The notes under the pieces: generated by a model
Databases searched by the model: none
What the model was told of the DNA's origin: nothing
Seen by the model: only the letters and a program-made list of their open reading frames with translations
Shown: positions 1 through 12,470 of the stretch, piece after piece
How the letters are laid out: the number at the start of each line of letters is the position of its first letter
Position numbering within the stretch: position 1 is the first letter of the stretch
Program-made: the position numbers and the translations under genes
DNA from: Cyclina sinensis
Lineage: Eukaryota > Mollusca > Bivalvia > Venerida > Veneridae
NCBI GenBank assembly: GCA_012932295.1
Contig: JAAONU010000014.1
Span: 22,710,011 to 22,774,010 of the forward strand
Length of the DNA stretch: 64,000 nt
Direction: 5' to 3'

Positions 1-2151
1 ACGTTTAGGAATAATGTCTTATATTGCGTGGAGAAAAATAAGATAATCATCATCCGTTTGTTTTGATTTGATGACCATTTGAATAAGGTTGCTTGATATT
101 AGAGACATTGGTATAAAAACTAACAATGCTTACAATGCAAACAGTTATCAATAATAAAGACTTTGTCGATAACGACTATTCATATAATGTGTCGTTTCAG
201 ATGCCCCAAGTATATCATAGCATATACTTCGATTTGTATAGAAAAATTAAATCAACCTTCTGCTTAAAAAACACATATACAAAAAATAAAATACATTTTT
301 TGTCTTCGAGCCAAACGTATATCAGATATAACTAAGAAAATGATGACAAGTGCGGCTTTAGAGTAGGGAGCCTATTACACTGTTATGGCTTTAAATTGAA
401 TCTATCAAATCTTGTTCCTAAACATTCGTACAATTTGTTGTTACAAAATTAAGTTATGGTTTTCATTACCTTTGCAACAGAATTACTATCGATATCCAGA
501 TGAGTTCGATTACCTTGAATAAGTTTCGCTTGTAAATATAAGTATGGTGGTTGGGCTTAATTTGTTTCGAAAAGCTTCCTTCACAGATATTTTATGGTTC
601 ATGAAAATTAATGAAGTATTTAGAAATGCCATATTCTACTCTAGTTCTGAACTCAGACTACAAGAAGATGCAACTGCAATTGAATTTAACGAACAAGCAT
701 TTTAAATGATATTGATAGTTTATTTATCTGTTACAAAACGAGAAGCAGAAAAACTGAAATGAAAATAATTTCCTTTACCATGTAAAATTGAAATTTAGCG
801 GAAATTTAAATTTAATTTTACAAAAAAATGTAAAAGTACATTGCTTTCTGAAAATAAAAATAAGTTAGGATGCTCAGTATGCTCTCAACCAGAATATTGG
901 ATTTCAAATTTATCCTTTCATCAATTTGTAATGTTAAATCAATGTGATCCTATATCATTTGTATCTGATGATACGGACGAATGTGGTCTTTTGATCTTGA
1001 ACGAATTTCTTACGAAAGTTCCAGTCAAGTAAATAAAACGAAATTGAGGTGTTTGTCAACTTTTATCTCCAATTTGGTATATGAATATAATCTGCTTTTG
1101 GCCTAGCCATTCACCATAATGACACCGGTGATGACCAATGATATTTTCCGCATAAGCCTGTTTGTGTTTGTTTTTTTTTTTTACGATAAATTTAAGTGTC
1201 ACAATATATTTTCGTCTCTGTGTATGTATTATTAATTCTGTAACATACCCATTTCTTACTGAAAATTATCATTTCAAATAGGAACAGAAAATTCTGAAAA
1301 TAGATATACGTACATGTTGTGATTGTTTGATAATTATAAATTATGCACGACTGAGTCTATGACAACCTTATTTAAGTCAAACTGTTGTTTATGAAAAGCA
1401 CAATGTGTTTGTACAAAAAGAGATAAATATTAAATATTGAGATGTTTTATTCTTTAAGTCCCGCTTACGTTTAAGAGTTGCAACAATGCCAGACACATGC
1501 AGCCACTCACAGAGTTTGTATTCCACCTATGCCATGACATATAATACATTTTTTTCAGTCAAGACAAACGCATTTTCTTCCTTGCTACGAAACGATATCT
1601 CAAATTTTGTTCGAACATTCATATTGAGATCGTACGTGCTTTTTGAGAAACCAAATAAGAACACAACTAACTGAACAGGCATTATGTATCAGGGACTAAT
1701 TACTTTGAATAATTGAGTAGGCCTCACGATATCGCAAGTCTGTCTTTGTGGAAATAGGTACCAGAAGTTCATAAATGGATGTGTCAGGTTTTACAGGTTC
1801 ATCTGCATTTTATAGTATTTTCTTAACGAAGTCAAAAAATTAGTGTCTGAACGAAATGATATATGAAATGAAATGCCAAGACTATTTTGTTTCAGATAAA
1901 ATGACACAGAAAGAATGACACATGACTGATACCAGTTTATAATCCATTTGTTTGCAACTTATTTACAGTATGAAATTCTATGTCATATTGCCATATCTCT
2001 ATGGTATCAAACTCACGTGCCTCTAAGATATCATATTTGTCCTGAAAATTTTCTTGACAGCATGTGGTAAAAGTCAGTATCCGAAAACTCATATTTAATA
2101 TTCAGTTCTGACAAAAAAAAACAACTTATGTCTGATCACAGAAGTCTAAAT
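1..2151. other. A+T-rich non-coding DNA, no gene seen
   Basis: Only short chance reading frames occur here (about 60-70 codons, none resembling a known family). Two stretches look weakly like sequence further right: 370-480 resembles 3711-3820 (shared 'gtt..ggttttcat' core), and 541-700 resembles 8815-8910 (shared 'aatttgtttcgaaaa'). These may be remnants of old local duplication. There is a 13-base T run near 1171. I see no promoter, RNA gene or mobile element. Confidence 0.5.
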
Positions 2152-2450
2152 TAAGGTCGACCTTTAATGATTCACACCGTTTGATTGCCGTACGATAAAG
2201 AAAGAATATTTAATGTTCTGATTAATGCTTGTTACTCGTCAAATTCTGTGTTTTCTGTCTCGGCTGACAGAATTAGCTCTTGTCACGATTGTAACTGCGA
2301 CTGCTAATTCGGTTAAATGTTTGTACAAGTCTCTTTCACGAGAGTCGGACAAATGTCAAATGGAAAAATTATCTAGTAAATATACTGATTTGAAATCAGA
2401 TAATAACGCCCATGCCTGAATAACCGGATGCACCTTTAACAAGATATTTT
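2152..2450. repeat. Old duplicated block, copy 1 (pairs with 5880-6165)
   Basis: The block starts with 'aaggtcgac' and contains 'tcgtcaaa', 'acagaattagctct' and 'ggttgtaa/gattgtaa' in the same order and spacing as 5880-6165. The frame open from 2225 covers part of it, but the partner copy does not keep that frame open, so it is unlikely to be coding. Similarity is by eye only and well diverged. Confidence 0.6.
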
Positions 2451-4384
2451 ACCTTTCCCCTGAAAGTAAATGCAGAGTTTATTGTCCCAGAAAAAAATGT
2501 GTCGTTTGTTTATTTAGAAATAGTTCAGTGGTTGTACTGTTAATGAAAATATCTGTTTAGAAATAATCTCTGTTTGCTAGCATTCTGTTTAGTGTACGCT
2601 TGACTGAGGTGACCGGAGGGGTTAGATTTGGCTATGTAAGCATCCATAAGAGAGTACGTAAAATGGCCTCAAGTCCACTAATCAGCATATCTAAGTGTAC
2701 TCTATTTAAAAAAAAAAACAAAACAATATAAATATCCCGTTCTTCTATTTTCTGAATGATTCAAAAAATGATTTGCAACAAAGACATAACATGATCATAC
2801 GTGATGAAACCGATTGGTTTTATGACATGGGTGGAAGAAATGACTTCGGGGACTTAATTGCTTCTAAAGCTTAGGTAATAAGTCTTGGCAGCGTTTTGTG
2901 ACTTAAGTCCGTGTAGGTATCTTTCATTTCGTGTTGTGTGTTTGAAAGTTCGAAAAAGCTTAACATGTAATCATTGTGCAATAGGTTTTTGTCTCAGTGC
3001 TTAGTTTCCTCAAGCCTTTTACCACATTTTAGTTTATCATATGGAAATCGATAAAAAACAACTTAACATTCACTTCAAATGGGAGTATGTCTAATGCTAA
3101 CTATCAGCTTTGATGCAGTTTTCAACAGACTTTCTAAAATATGATTTTGTATTTGAAGACATTTAGATACCTTTTGTTTTGCATTAGAATTATGTAAACA
3201 AAGCCAGTTGCAAAGCAAATGAAACTAAACTGACTTAAAATAGAATAATTTATTATCTTATCGGCATTTTTTAAATACAATAACCATCGCAGAATGAAAC
3301 TAAACAATCCTAAACTGAATTTTGTTTTCTATTATCATTTGTTTTTCTTTTTTCTTCTTCTTTTTTTAAATATATATGTGTGTGTATGTCGGTTTCATTT
3401 GTTTAGATTAGATTGTATTAGTTTATTTTGCTTTCTTAACGGGTAGTGAAAACAAAATGTAGTCGTTTGCGTCGGCTTTTTACATTCCTTCAGATAGCAG
3501 ACTTTGCAAGAACAAATCCATTTGTTAAAAAACAAAGGCTCAAAAGATAACAGCATTTCACAAATGACATATTGTCAAATAAAAATTGTGCGCGTATCAA
3601 GTAATTGCATAGAACAGGATTTCGCGTGTCTTTCTCCTCCAAATTTATCGGACATCAAATAGAAAATAATAAAATAATATTTAATTTTCGGCCCTCATCT
3701 AGAGCGTCAGTGACACAGCTTTGGTCTGAAATTGGATCAATTAAACCTTCTTCTTAGTGTTCACGATATCAACTTTGGCAAAATTGAGTTACAGTTTTCA
3801 TAGCTTAGAGGAAGTGTACAAACACTGACAAGACAATTTTGATTAAGTTATTCCTGGAAAAAAGTCTTCTTTAAAAATGGCGAAATAGAACAACTAAACT
3901 TGTTTTGTCTGAAGCTATTGAATCTTAATGACAAAAGAATAAAAAGCTATAATATTGCAATCATGTAGGGACAGTTGGTGAATGAATATCAGAATGGTGA
4001 GAAAAATTTTGACAGGTCTAAGTATAATAATTCAGATTATCCTGTTGTCATGCTGAATATGTAGGGTTACTTTATACTAAAAATTATATGCAAGCAAAAC
4101 TAACTTTAAAATGGTGTTTGGTTGGAACTTCTGATACTACAGTGCTGTTTGCATTATGAACAATCATAGACATTGGTAAATAGCAAAAAAACAAATAGTT
4201 CGTTTCGAAATTACACGTTATCTTCAGTTTTTCCAATTATAAAATCAGTAATCAGTAATTTAAACTTTCAATGTTTGCTGTGCCTCATTTGTTAAATATA
4301 CTAAGACAAACTAAAATTGTTTACATAAATTTAGTTATCATTTGCTGATTTTTTATTGTTCTTCTATCCATCATGTCTGTACAC
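2451..4384. other. A+T-rich non-coding DNA, no gene seen
   Basis: Only short chance frames are present. A T/C-rich tract at 3340-3368 runs into a short TATATG/TGTG stretch. The region 3711-3830 weakly resembles 370-480. No recognisable gene or element. Confidence 0.5.
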
Positions 4385-4605
4385 AGAAGACATTGGTATT
4401 ACTTTCGAACGAAGTGCAGTTATCTCTGAAGGAAAAGTACCTCGTTCTTGCCTAGTTCGAACATCTATGAATAGATTTCTTATTGAGTTACGTCAGCTTA
4501 GTATCTCTTGTTCATTTGTCAAATTTATGGTGGAACTTGTTTAAGACTTGTTAATTACTAGCAAAGAGAGACACTTTCTGTTACATAAGAGAGTGTAGCC
4601 GAAGA
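4385..4605. repeat. Old duplicated block, copy 1 (pairs with 8335-8520)
   Basis: The core 'cttgttcatttgtcaaattt' followed by 'atgg.gg.acttgttt.agacttgtta' recurs in the same orientation at 8395-8440. Flanking similarity reaches 'ctttttctgtc / ctatttctgtc'. The copy near 4.4 kb is preceded by a pyrimidine-rich stretch and 'acag' (4383-4386), which could be read as a splice acceptor. The second copy lacks a matching open frame, so a shared exon is not supported. Confidence 0.65.
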
Positions 4606-5879
4606 ATATGGGCTTTTTCTGTCCTGCCTGCAAAAATGATTATATCAGGGATACTTTTTTGTGCACTAATGAACTTGTGTCGAATTATAAAAATAGCTTT
4701 AAGTTTCTTTGTTATTCCAAACCAGTGCTCCATATGCCGTCTGATAGGCTTTTGGAACGGTCGCTATGTTTATTTGTATGTAGAAGGAATGAATGGATTG
4801 TCAAGTTTACACATTCTACCTACGAGAAATACAGCTACACGCTTTATGGTGATTTCATTATAATTATTCTAACGAAAATAAAATATTTACGCATACTTGC
4901 TTGTCTTTCGGTCTTCAAGACTTGCATTTTACAAAAGAAATACAACTACAATTAACTCAATAGAAATGACATGCTCACAGAGAATAACAGTGAGAATTGG
5001 TGAATATTGACGCCGTAAAAGATAGTTTCAAAGAATATTTTCGTAGCATTTTACTTTTCTGCAGAAAATGTTCTTTTATGAATAAGCAAATAAATCGAGG
5101 TAAGCAGTGTACAGTGATATCACAGGTTTAGTCTCTTAATTTTCAAAAACACATAGTATTACAAAGAGTAAATGAACGTGTATTGTCTATGACTCTGAGC
5201 CGGTTGTGTAACAGAAAGACGGCCATCATGACCTGCGGTTATGCGCTTTGATTGTTCACCATATGGGAGTGGTAAATGAACCAGACAGAAATCAGTTTTA
5301 ACACATCCAAGTGTAACGTGTTTCTATACTGACTTATCTGTTTCTCTTAAATACGTTCTGTATTCACTACCTGTATCGTGTAATTGATCCGTCTGCATTG
5401 TCTAAATGCTAAGAAATGTTTGTTTCCATTATGACAGCAACAATTTTCTGACACGTTTCTGGTTTTTTTAATTCGCACACTCTCAATGATTCTTTTTGTT
5501 CTGTATATAGTGTTATACTGTGTAATTACTAACAAAATCAACCAATCGTATGTAAAATTTATTACAAAGTAGACAACAATGTATATCTGATATATTATTG
5601 GCATAGTTCTTGAATTACAAACCGTAAATTCCATGTCAACAGGCAATTATTTAAAAATAATAGCAACTCTTGGATAAACTTTTGCACTATTTCAATTAAT
5701 TAAAAATCAAACATCAACTATCAGTGTTAAACTTAATTCTTACTCGTTTAAAGTACCTAAGACAAACCACTGTAAGGTAACACCTGGTGTAAAGTTATTC
5801 TAATATTTTTTTCACAGTGCGCAAGGGTATCAAAATAGAACCATTCGATAAGTACAGCTCGAAACTCAATTTTCAGAAT
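4606..5879. other. Non-coding interval with overlapping chance frames
   Basis: Two overlapping frames (4608-4955, 115 codons, and 4636-4863, 75 codons) and one minus-strand frame (5347-5646, 99 codons) are open. Frames of this length are expected a few times in 64 kb of A+T-rich DNA. None has a recognisable motif, so none is called as a gene. Confidence 0.45.
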
Positions 5880-6165
5880 TAGGTCGACATTTGGAAGCTT
5901 TTTTCAATTTCATTCGATTAAAACTTTTAATTTTCTGATTAGTACTCGTAACTCGTCAAAATCTCGTTTCTCTCTGTGAGTTTACAGAATTAGCTCTAGT
6001 AAGGGTTGTAATTGAAAACCCCTAATTAAGTTAAAGGTCTGATTACCTACCAAATAAGAGAAGTGGGCAAATGTCAAGTTCTTAAGAAGAACAGATACAA
6101 AACTAGCAACTTTTTATACTGAAGCTCATGTTATAACTAATGAGTTTTACCTGCTAAGATGAAAT
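5880..6165. repeat. Old duplicated block, copy 2 (pairs with 2152-2450)
   Basis: This repeats the order 'aggtcgac', 'actcgtcaaaatct', 'acagaattagctct' and 'gggttgtaa' found from 2152. The copies have many substitutions and small indels. They lie 3.7 kb apart in the same orientation, and the 4.4/8.3 kb pair is spaced by almost the same distance. Both pairs probably belong to one old ~3.8 kb tandem duplication. Confidence 0.6.
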
Positions 6166-6334
6166 ATGGCTAACTTTTGTAGTACAACTTTTTTTTATCT
6201 TTAACAGACATTGGATATTCGTAAAGTTTATGCTCAACTTTTATCTGCCTAGTGTCTCGAGACCGTAGCTTCTTTGCATTTAGTTGATGCATTATTAAGT
6301 TGGTCAAACAGTTGGTGTTCACTACAGATATAAT

Positions 6335-6437
6335 ATGAGATCTGATGAGATAAGATAAGACGAGGTGAGGTGAGGTAAGATGAGGTGAGGTGAGGTGAGA
6401 CGAGATGAGATGAGATTAGGTAAGATGAGATGAGATA
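6335..6437. repeat. Pentamer microsatellite (TGAGA/TGAGG)n
   Basis: About 100 bases of imperfect 5-bp repeat, alternating TGAGA, TGAGG, TAAGA and CGAGA variants. One strand is almost free of C. It runs directly into 'taaaatttattagagtc'. Confidence 0.9.
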
Positions 6438-8334
6438 AAATTTATTAGAGTCTTACTTTGATACACACAGATAAAAATATACAAAATTCACAATCATCCA
6501 AACCTTTCTTAAACGAAATACGAGAGTCTTTAAAGGAATGACCCCTAAAAAATTTCGTTTTGCATAAATTTACACCCTACTATTCTAAAACACTTTTTTA
6601 TTTTTAGATTACAACTAATGGATTGTTAAGCTGTTTTATTATCAGGAATGTTAGTTAGAAGCATAGATGTAACATATATGTAATTCTAGTAATTATGTCT
6701 AGGTTATCTTTTAAAGTGAATCTTTGCTTTTTAATCTTGACAACAGAGTTAACGTCCATTGAAATGATTTGCTCTTTTTTCTGTGACTAAAATAGATCGA
6801 TTTTTCATGATTGTCTTATGTTTGTTTGCCTTAATCTGCAGCCTGGCATTAGGTAATATTATGTGAAAACAAGTTTATAAAAGACCTAGACAATACTCCT
6901 AGAAATTGAAGGTAACCAAACACATATAAAATTGGGGTTTGTCTGAAGATTTGTGTATACGGATAATTGTTACATGTGTAAGCAGACCATCATATTTCTA
7001 TAAATATTTGTCTTTAAACATTTTGTTCATTTTTGTGATCAGGCCGTTTATTTGTCAGTCAAGTAACGGTGATAGATTCAGGTGATAAAAAGACAGATGA
7101 AAAATGAAAAAGATTACTTCGATGCAGTAACTGAGATCAACTAGACGTCTTTAATAAGGACAAAAAACCTAAATGTCCTTTGCTTACATCATGAATAAAC
7201 AAAGATTGTTGTGAATGAAATAGAATGGACATAATTATATGCTACAACTGGTAAGTTATAATAAACAAATGAAAGAAGTTACTTCCAAACCAAATCTTCC
7301 CTGAAATCAAGGCAATAACTCATGATTCGTTTTTCTTTGCTTCAGACAGTACGAATGTTTTTTGTTTCTCTGGCAAAAATCAATTGCTTGTCTCAAATAT
7401 AAAAGGTTTCGATAAACTAACAGACTATTCTAATTAACTGAATAAAGAATAACAATAGTTTTATAAACCACAGAGCACAACAAACCAGTAATAAAAGAAT
7501 AAACTAGATGCCTGTTGTTATGACAGTATTTCGCTTAGTTTAAACAAGATGAGAACCATCCCAACGTTTGAATCAAACAGAGCTAACTACGTTTTAGTTT
7601 CTAATATTTGTTTGTAAGTTTGTTTGTTTCGGGTTTTTATATACGCAAAACTCATAGAATTAAAATGTTCAAATCAAATGAAGATCAAATGTCTGTGCTT
7701 CCCAATAGCTTATCAATTTCTTTCAATTCATGAAATAAATTTCTTCTGAATAACTAAAGCTTGTGCCATTCATATGTATATGTTTCTGCTTTGACTGCTA
7801 CTGATGACCTCATACTGTTTCTCAACCATGTCCAGTGAATAATTCACTCTTAAAAAGGCATTTGAATTAATACTGAAGTATATTCATGTAACTGGAACCC
7901 GGTTATCACAAAGAAAGCTCTCTCATTATCGGCTTCTATCTAAGGTGGTATCAAAACGCAATGATTTTAAATTATATCCATTAAACATTGTATTTAAACA
8001 ATCGCGGCTACTATGCGAGAATTATATTACCTTTTCCTTGCTTTTAGAAGGTAGCGGTCAGTTTCTATCAACAAGTCTTTTAATGAAGCTGAATTTGATG
8101 AGCAAATAGCTGTTATAAAATATTAGCATGGCATTATATCAAAATAGAAACATTTCTCTTATTATTTTAATTACTCAGAATGCGAATCTTGAAGTAAGGT
8201 ATGAGAAAAAAATATTGCTGTTGCAAACACATTCGATAAAAAAACTTGTGATAAAAGTAAACATTTGATTCTACTTTCCGAAAGCTAGTTGAGATAATAT
8301 GGATGTAACTTGGTTCAGACAATACCCTTCTAAT
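6438..8334. other. A+T-rich non-coding DNA, no gene seen
   Basis: Only short chance frames. Polypurine and polypyrimidine runs are short. No RNA gene or transposon motif was recognised. Confidence 0.5.
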
Positions 8335-8520
8335 TCTGAGATCTACGGAAGGTGTAAAAATACCTCTCTAACTGAGTTATGTCAGCTTCCTATTTCTTGT
8401 TCATTTGTCAAATTTATGGGGGTACTTGTTTCAGACTTGTTAAATACTGGTTAACCAAGACAGCTTCTATTACATTAGAGAATGGTGTTGAAGAATAAAA
8501 GACTATTTCTGTCGCTAGAA
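8335..8520. repeat. Old duplicated block, copy 2 (pairs with 4385-4605)
   Basis: Same orientation as 4385-4605, about 80% alike by eye over the core ('tgtcagctt', 'cttgttcatttgtcaaattt', 'cagacttgtta'). No frame is kept open through both copies. Confidence 0.65.
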
Positions 8521-10769
8521 AAACGCAACGTACCTACGCTACTGTTTCACTTTATATGTTTACATTACGGACTACATCTATTATTTAAAATGACTGTGTA
8601 CCACGCGTCTGCTTTAAAAATACTATAAATCCCCTCACCTCGCATACTAAAGTAGCGAAAGAAATGAATACCTTCTAGTTTAAAAGAATAAAATTCGTTT
8701 AAAATGTTAATCATGTAGTTTTTCGTGAGCTGCCATCTAAGACAAAACTAAAAATTACTTGAGTAAACATATTCACACAGACCCACTTTAATGTGTAAAA
8801 TATGTATGCTAGTGCAGGAATTTGTTTCGAAAATGCACTCTGTTTCTATGAACGGCATCCTCTAATTATCCAATTCTGAACATGCAATTGCAAGAAAGCA
8901 AATTGAACTGAAGCACTTTCCATTTCGTTTCCTTCTGTAACATTATTTTGACAAAAGTTGTGATAAACTAATTTAAATCAATGGCTTCTATTCGTAACAA
9001 ATGCTGACAGATAATATTTTCCTGATGATCCATACACAAACATAATTATGTATATCTGATCTTATGAGAGAAAACCAGGTTAATGAATCCTTTGCCATCA
9101 TTTTCAAGTACACATACGAAAAATAATGCTTTATAGAAATTATACTTTGACTGACTGAAATAATTGTTCACTAAGGAAAACTTTAAAATTAATGGATATA
9201 CCAGTGGTGTTTTTAGAATGCTGTAGGTGTTTAATTTTTTGCAGTTATTGCAAAATATAGCATGTGCACATGCAAATTTGTTGAAATATCGGTACCTCTG
9301 TTCACTAGATCAGGAATCCTGCGACCGCAAATAAAGAAAAACACCTCGCATTTAGTATACATACTTAAGCTACATATATTGTTGAGTCTTTTTCTATTAG
9401 GTATGTCAACTTTTGATTACGGCGATGCGGTAATCAGTCCGTATTTGTATAGACTTTTAACAACGAGCAGGAACGCTTTTGATTAATCGCAAGACGTCTC
9501 AAGTCTCGGCCTTATTTAAAGAGCACGGTTGAGTCAATGAAATATATGTATTATGTTGAACCGATAAATCACTTAATAGAGCACTTCTTGTCGGGCTTTA
9601 GGACCCGGCATTAAGAAACTCTAAACAATGCTGAAATACACACCTAGGATAACCAGCTATGAAAGTTTGAATGAGCTCCTCTTAAAGACGAATGGAGAGA
9701 TCGACACTATAACGTTCGGAACACGAGCAAGGCAATATGCCTCCCCCAAACTGGGGGTATACAAATGTACATGGACACTCAGGTATTAAATTTCGATACG
9801 ATCGAGATGATTATATACTCTAGTGTACTGTTTTCGATTCTCTATTCAGCATCATACAATTTGTAGCTCACATTCAATATGATGTTCCTTTTTTTAACTT
9901 TAGCATAAGCACATACAGTTCACGTTAAATTTGATTTTGTTTACATTTAGCATATCCGCATCAAACCTAGATCAATTGAATACTTCAATTTTAACCTTTT
10001 AGCTAATGAGAACATTTATTTTTTCAGTGTATGTATGTCGTACTCTTAAACATTGTGACATCGTCATACAGATCAATGACGTTGCGGCACTCTTCACAAC
10101 GATAGAAGTATTCATTTCTAATTGCACTGCATAGTAATTGTATTAACATTACACCTCAGTGACGATGTTTTGATCTCAGAACAGCCTTAATTTGGCAATC
10201 TGTGTCATTAAGTCGAAAAAAAAAAACAATAAAAAATTGTAATTATATCTTGTTCGCACAACTGTTTGATGACTCGAATTCTCTCCTGTGTTAAGAAAAA
10301 TATTCGAAATGCTGTGATAAAATATCAGATCTTGTTTATTGTTAAAAAGAAAAACAAAAACAAGAACAAAAAAAATCTTAACAGATGCTCTAATAAAGCA
10401 TGGAGATTTTCTTATTGCAAAGTAAACCCACATAAAGGCATTCAAAAGAACGCTGTGCACTAAACACATGTAATTCCTAATGACGATACAAAACGGTCAG
10501 GCATTAAAACAAAACAAAACATCTACTACAATATCTATGATCATTAGTCCAAATATCTAGACGTCCTGAGAATTAGCATTGCGAAGATATTTGCTTTTTC
10601 TTATCAGCAGGATTAAATGTAGCACCAACAGTATGGATACACTGACGTCACTTAGACATGGGAATTATAGACGTGGGAATTATTTTACACACATTTAACA
10701 AAGTTCCAAAAATGTTTCAAAAATTAAATAATATAAAAGTAAAAGTCATGAGCTGTTAAAACTTTGTAA
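8521..10769. other. Non-coding interval with a G+C-richer patch
   Basis: The stretch 9590-9775 is visibly richer in G+C than its surroundings ('gggctttaggacccgg', 'cctcccccaaactggggg') and could be a fragment of a dispersed repeat, though I cannot name it. The frames at 9262-9486 and around 10176-10469 are short and on opposite strands, with no recognisable motif. A run of 10 A lies near 10217. Confidence 0.45.
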
Positions 10770-11060
10770 CATTTTTTTATCTATCATCACGTCATCTTTT
10801 ACGACATTTTTTGTTCATATTGATCAAAAAAGATATATGATATCATTAGTGTTTGCTATCACTGTTGTGACCAGAAATATTTGCTGTTATAACAAGATTA
10901 CATGAATTGAGCGAAACTACTGTTGATCACGTTATCGACATTTTTATCAATAACCAAGTCTATTTTCGTTCGGTAAGATATTTTTGTTGAACAAATCTTA
11001 CTGTAGTGTACTAAAGATGAATAAATATTTGAATGGAAATCTATAACATTTACTTTCTAA
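10770..11060. repeat. Old duplicated block, copy 1 (pairs with 15880-16190)
   Basis: 'ttcatattgatcaa', 'gatatcatta', 'tgttataa', 'ctattgttgatca' and 'ggaaatctat' occur in the same order as at 15880-16190 ('tatcatattgatcaa', 'gatgtcataa', 'tgttataa', 'ctattgttgata', 'ggaaatctat'). Same orientation, 5.1 kb apart. No open frame is shared. Confidence 0.65.
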
Positions 11061-11529
11061 GAAAAGTAACGTTTTCATATATTGCAACTAGCCTTCATTA
11101 ATAATTGGTAGAATCCTTTAAAATATTTTGACTTCATTTACTACACTGGAGATGAAGCTGAAATATCGGATATGACCCTCAAATCCAGGGGTCATAACTC
11201 TTGTCTTGTATGGCTTACTAAAAAACAAAAACTTGCGCACAAACTTTCATAGGCCAATTTTATTTCACTGTAGAAGAAGCGTTGTTTATTGTGTGTATAA
11301 CAATACTTTCATTGACAGTTTTATGATGTACGAACAGACAAAAGCTAATTAAATGTGCTAAAGTCGGACATGATACAGCGATTTCTACAGCTTAACATGT
11401 GTGGTCAATTTGAAAATAAATGTGGTCAATTGTGTTTAGTTACTAGTTTTGTGTGGTGATTAAACTTAAAATTCACCAATACTTCATAAGTCAATCCTAT
11501 TGGTGTAATACTTAATAGCTGACAACCTA
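11061..11529. other. Non-coding lead-in to the reverse transcriptase fragment
   Basis: The stretch 11150-11260 may be a dispersed repeat ('ccaggggtcataactcttgtc'-like text is common in bivalve repeats). The minus-strand frame 11426-11638 is a shadow of the reverse transcriptase fragment and not a gene. Confidence 0.4.
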
Positions 11530-12036
11530 GATAGATCAAGGTCAACAAACTGATGTCATCGTCATGGACTTCAGTAAAGCATTCAACAAAGTCGACAACC
11601 ACAAACTTATACACAAGCTGAAGCACATGAGAGTTCACCCACCTATCACTTCATGGATACATAACTTTACAACACGTAGTAGTCGAAAACAAGGTCTCGG
11701 ACAGGCTCACTGTGCTTTCTGATGTCCCTCAGGGATCGGTACTAGGTCCATGTCTCTTTCTCGCATACATCAGTGACCTACAAGGAAGTGTAAGGAGTCG
11801 GGTGCGTCTATTTGCGGACGACACCATAGTCTACTTAACAATTCAATCACAAGCATCAGCACAAAGCTTACAAATGACTTGCACAACCTTGGAATATGGG
11901 AGAAAGAATGGTCAAAAGAGTTCAACTTTGACAAATGTGAAGTACTCAGAATACACAGGAAAAAGAAACCAGTCATCTTACCCTACACCCTACACAGCAC
12001 TATCTTGAAAACAACAGAAAACTTCAACATCAGCTG
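11530..12036 (+). pseudogene. Decayed non-LTR retrotransposon reverse transcriptase fragment
   Basis: Three consecutive pieces of a LINE reverse transcriptase domain can be read, in different frames. First is 'VIVMDFSKAFNKVDNHKL' (from about 11550), the block holding the first catalytic Asp. Then 'DVPQGSVLGPCLFLAYISDL' (from 11721) and 'RLFADDTIVY' (about 11806-11835), the FADD form of the catalytic YxDD box. Then 'NLGIWE' and 'FNFDKCEVLRI' (from about 11885), the usual thumb-proximal block. The frame changes between the first and second pieces (about 11700) and back near 11870, and a stop follows at about 12034. No endonuclease or 3' tail is visible. The copy is 5'-truncated and dead. The spacing and the QGSVLGP and FADD boxes fit Jockey/CR1-type LINEs; the exact clade is not certain. 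Confidence 0.9.
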
Positions 12037-12038
12037 AA

Positions 12039-12216
12039 TACTGCCAAAAGTCAATACTGACTATACTAGGCAGGCGCGTGTCAGGAACATTAAGACTATA
12101 AAAGGTAATAAGTAAGATCTTTAGTAAAATCTTGTTTACTTTGTTTTTATCTTCGACAATTTTAATGGTTCTGACAGGCGCCTGCCTAGTATAGTCAGTA
12201 TTGACTTTTGGCAGTA
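12039..12216. repeat. Near-perfect 54-bp inverted repeat (foldback)
   Basis: Arms at 12039-12092 and 12163-12216 are reverse complements, with 3 mismatches in 54 by my count; the first 39 positions are identical. The loop is about 70 bases. The left arm begins 3 bases after the stop that ends the reverse transcriptase frame. Beyond the arms, 'acttcaac' and 'gttgaagt' continue the symmetry imperfectly. It could be a foldback/MITE remnant or an inverted duplication of the LINE end. A transcript would form a long hairpin. Confidence 0.9.
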
Positions 12217-12239
12217 ATAAGTTGAAGTTGACTTATTAC

Positions 12240-12470
12240 TATCAAGCCCATCAGGGTCGGCAAAATTTCTCCGTGATAACTGATCTCAGACAATGCGTCT
12301 GTAGATCATTTGTTCCTCCACCCTGAAGCAAGTGAGGAAGTAGTCAGTCGTTTGCGAAAAAATTGGTTAGTAAACTTGTTGGATACCAAGGAACACTGGT
12401 TAGGTGGACTGACCGCCGGGATATGTCCTTAGCAGTTAAAACTGGCGTTAACCCCCAATAGAAAAAACAA
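12240..12470 (+). repeat. Dispersed element, bivalve type
   Basis: The stretch around 12400-12460 ('ggtggactgaccgccggg' then 'aaactggcgttaa') reappears as its reverse complement at 32948-33045. The text is familiar from bivalve genomes as a dispersed repeat, probably the tail of a short or long interspersed element. The border on the left is not clear. Confidence 0.7.

Noticed and set aside
4608..4955. 115-codon frame as a gene
   Set aside because: A frame of this length is expected about once by chance at this composition, it overlaps another open frame, and it has no recognisable motif.
11426..11976. Minus-strand frames opposite the reverse transcriptase
   Set aside because: They are shadows of the plus-strand LINE fragment and have no motif.
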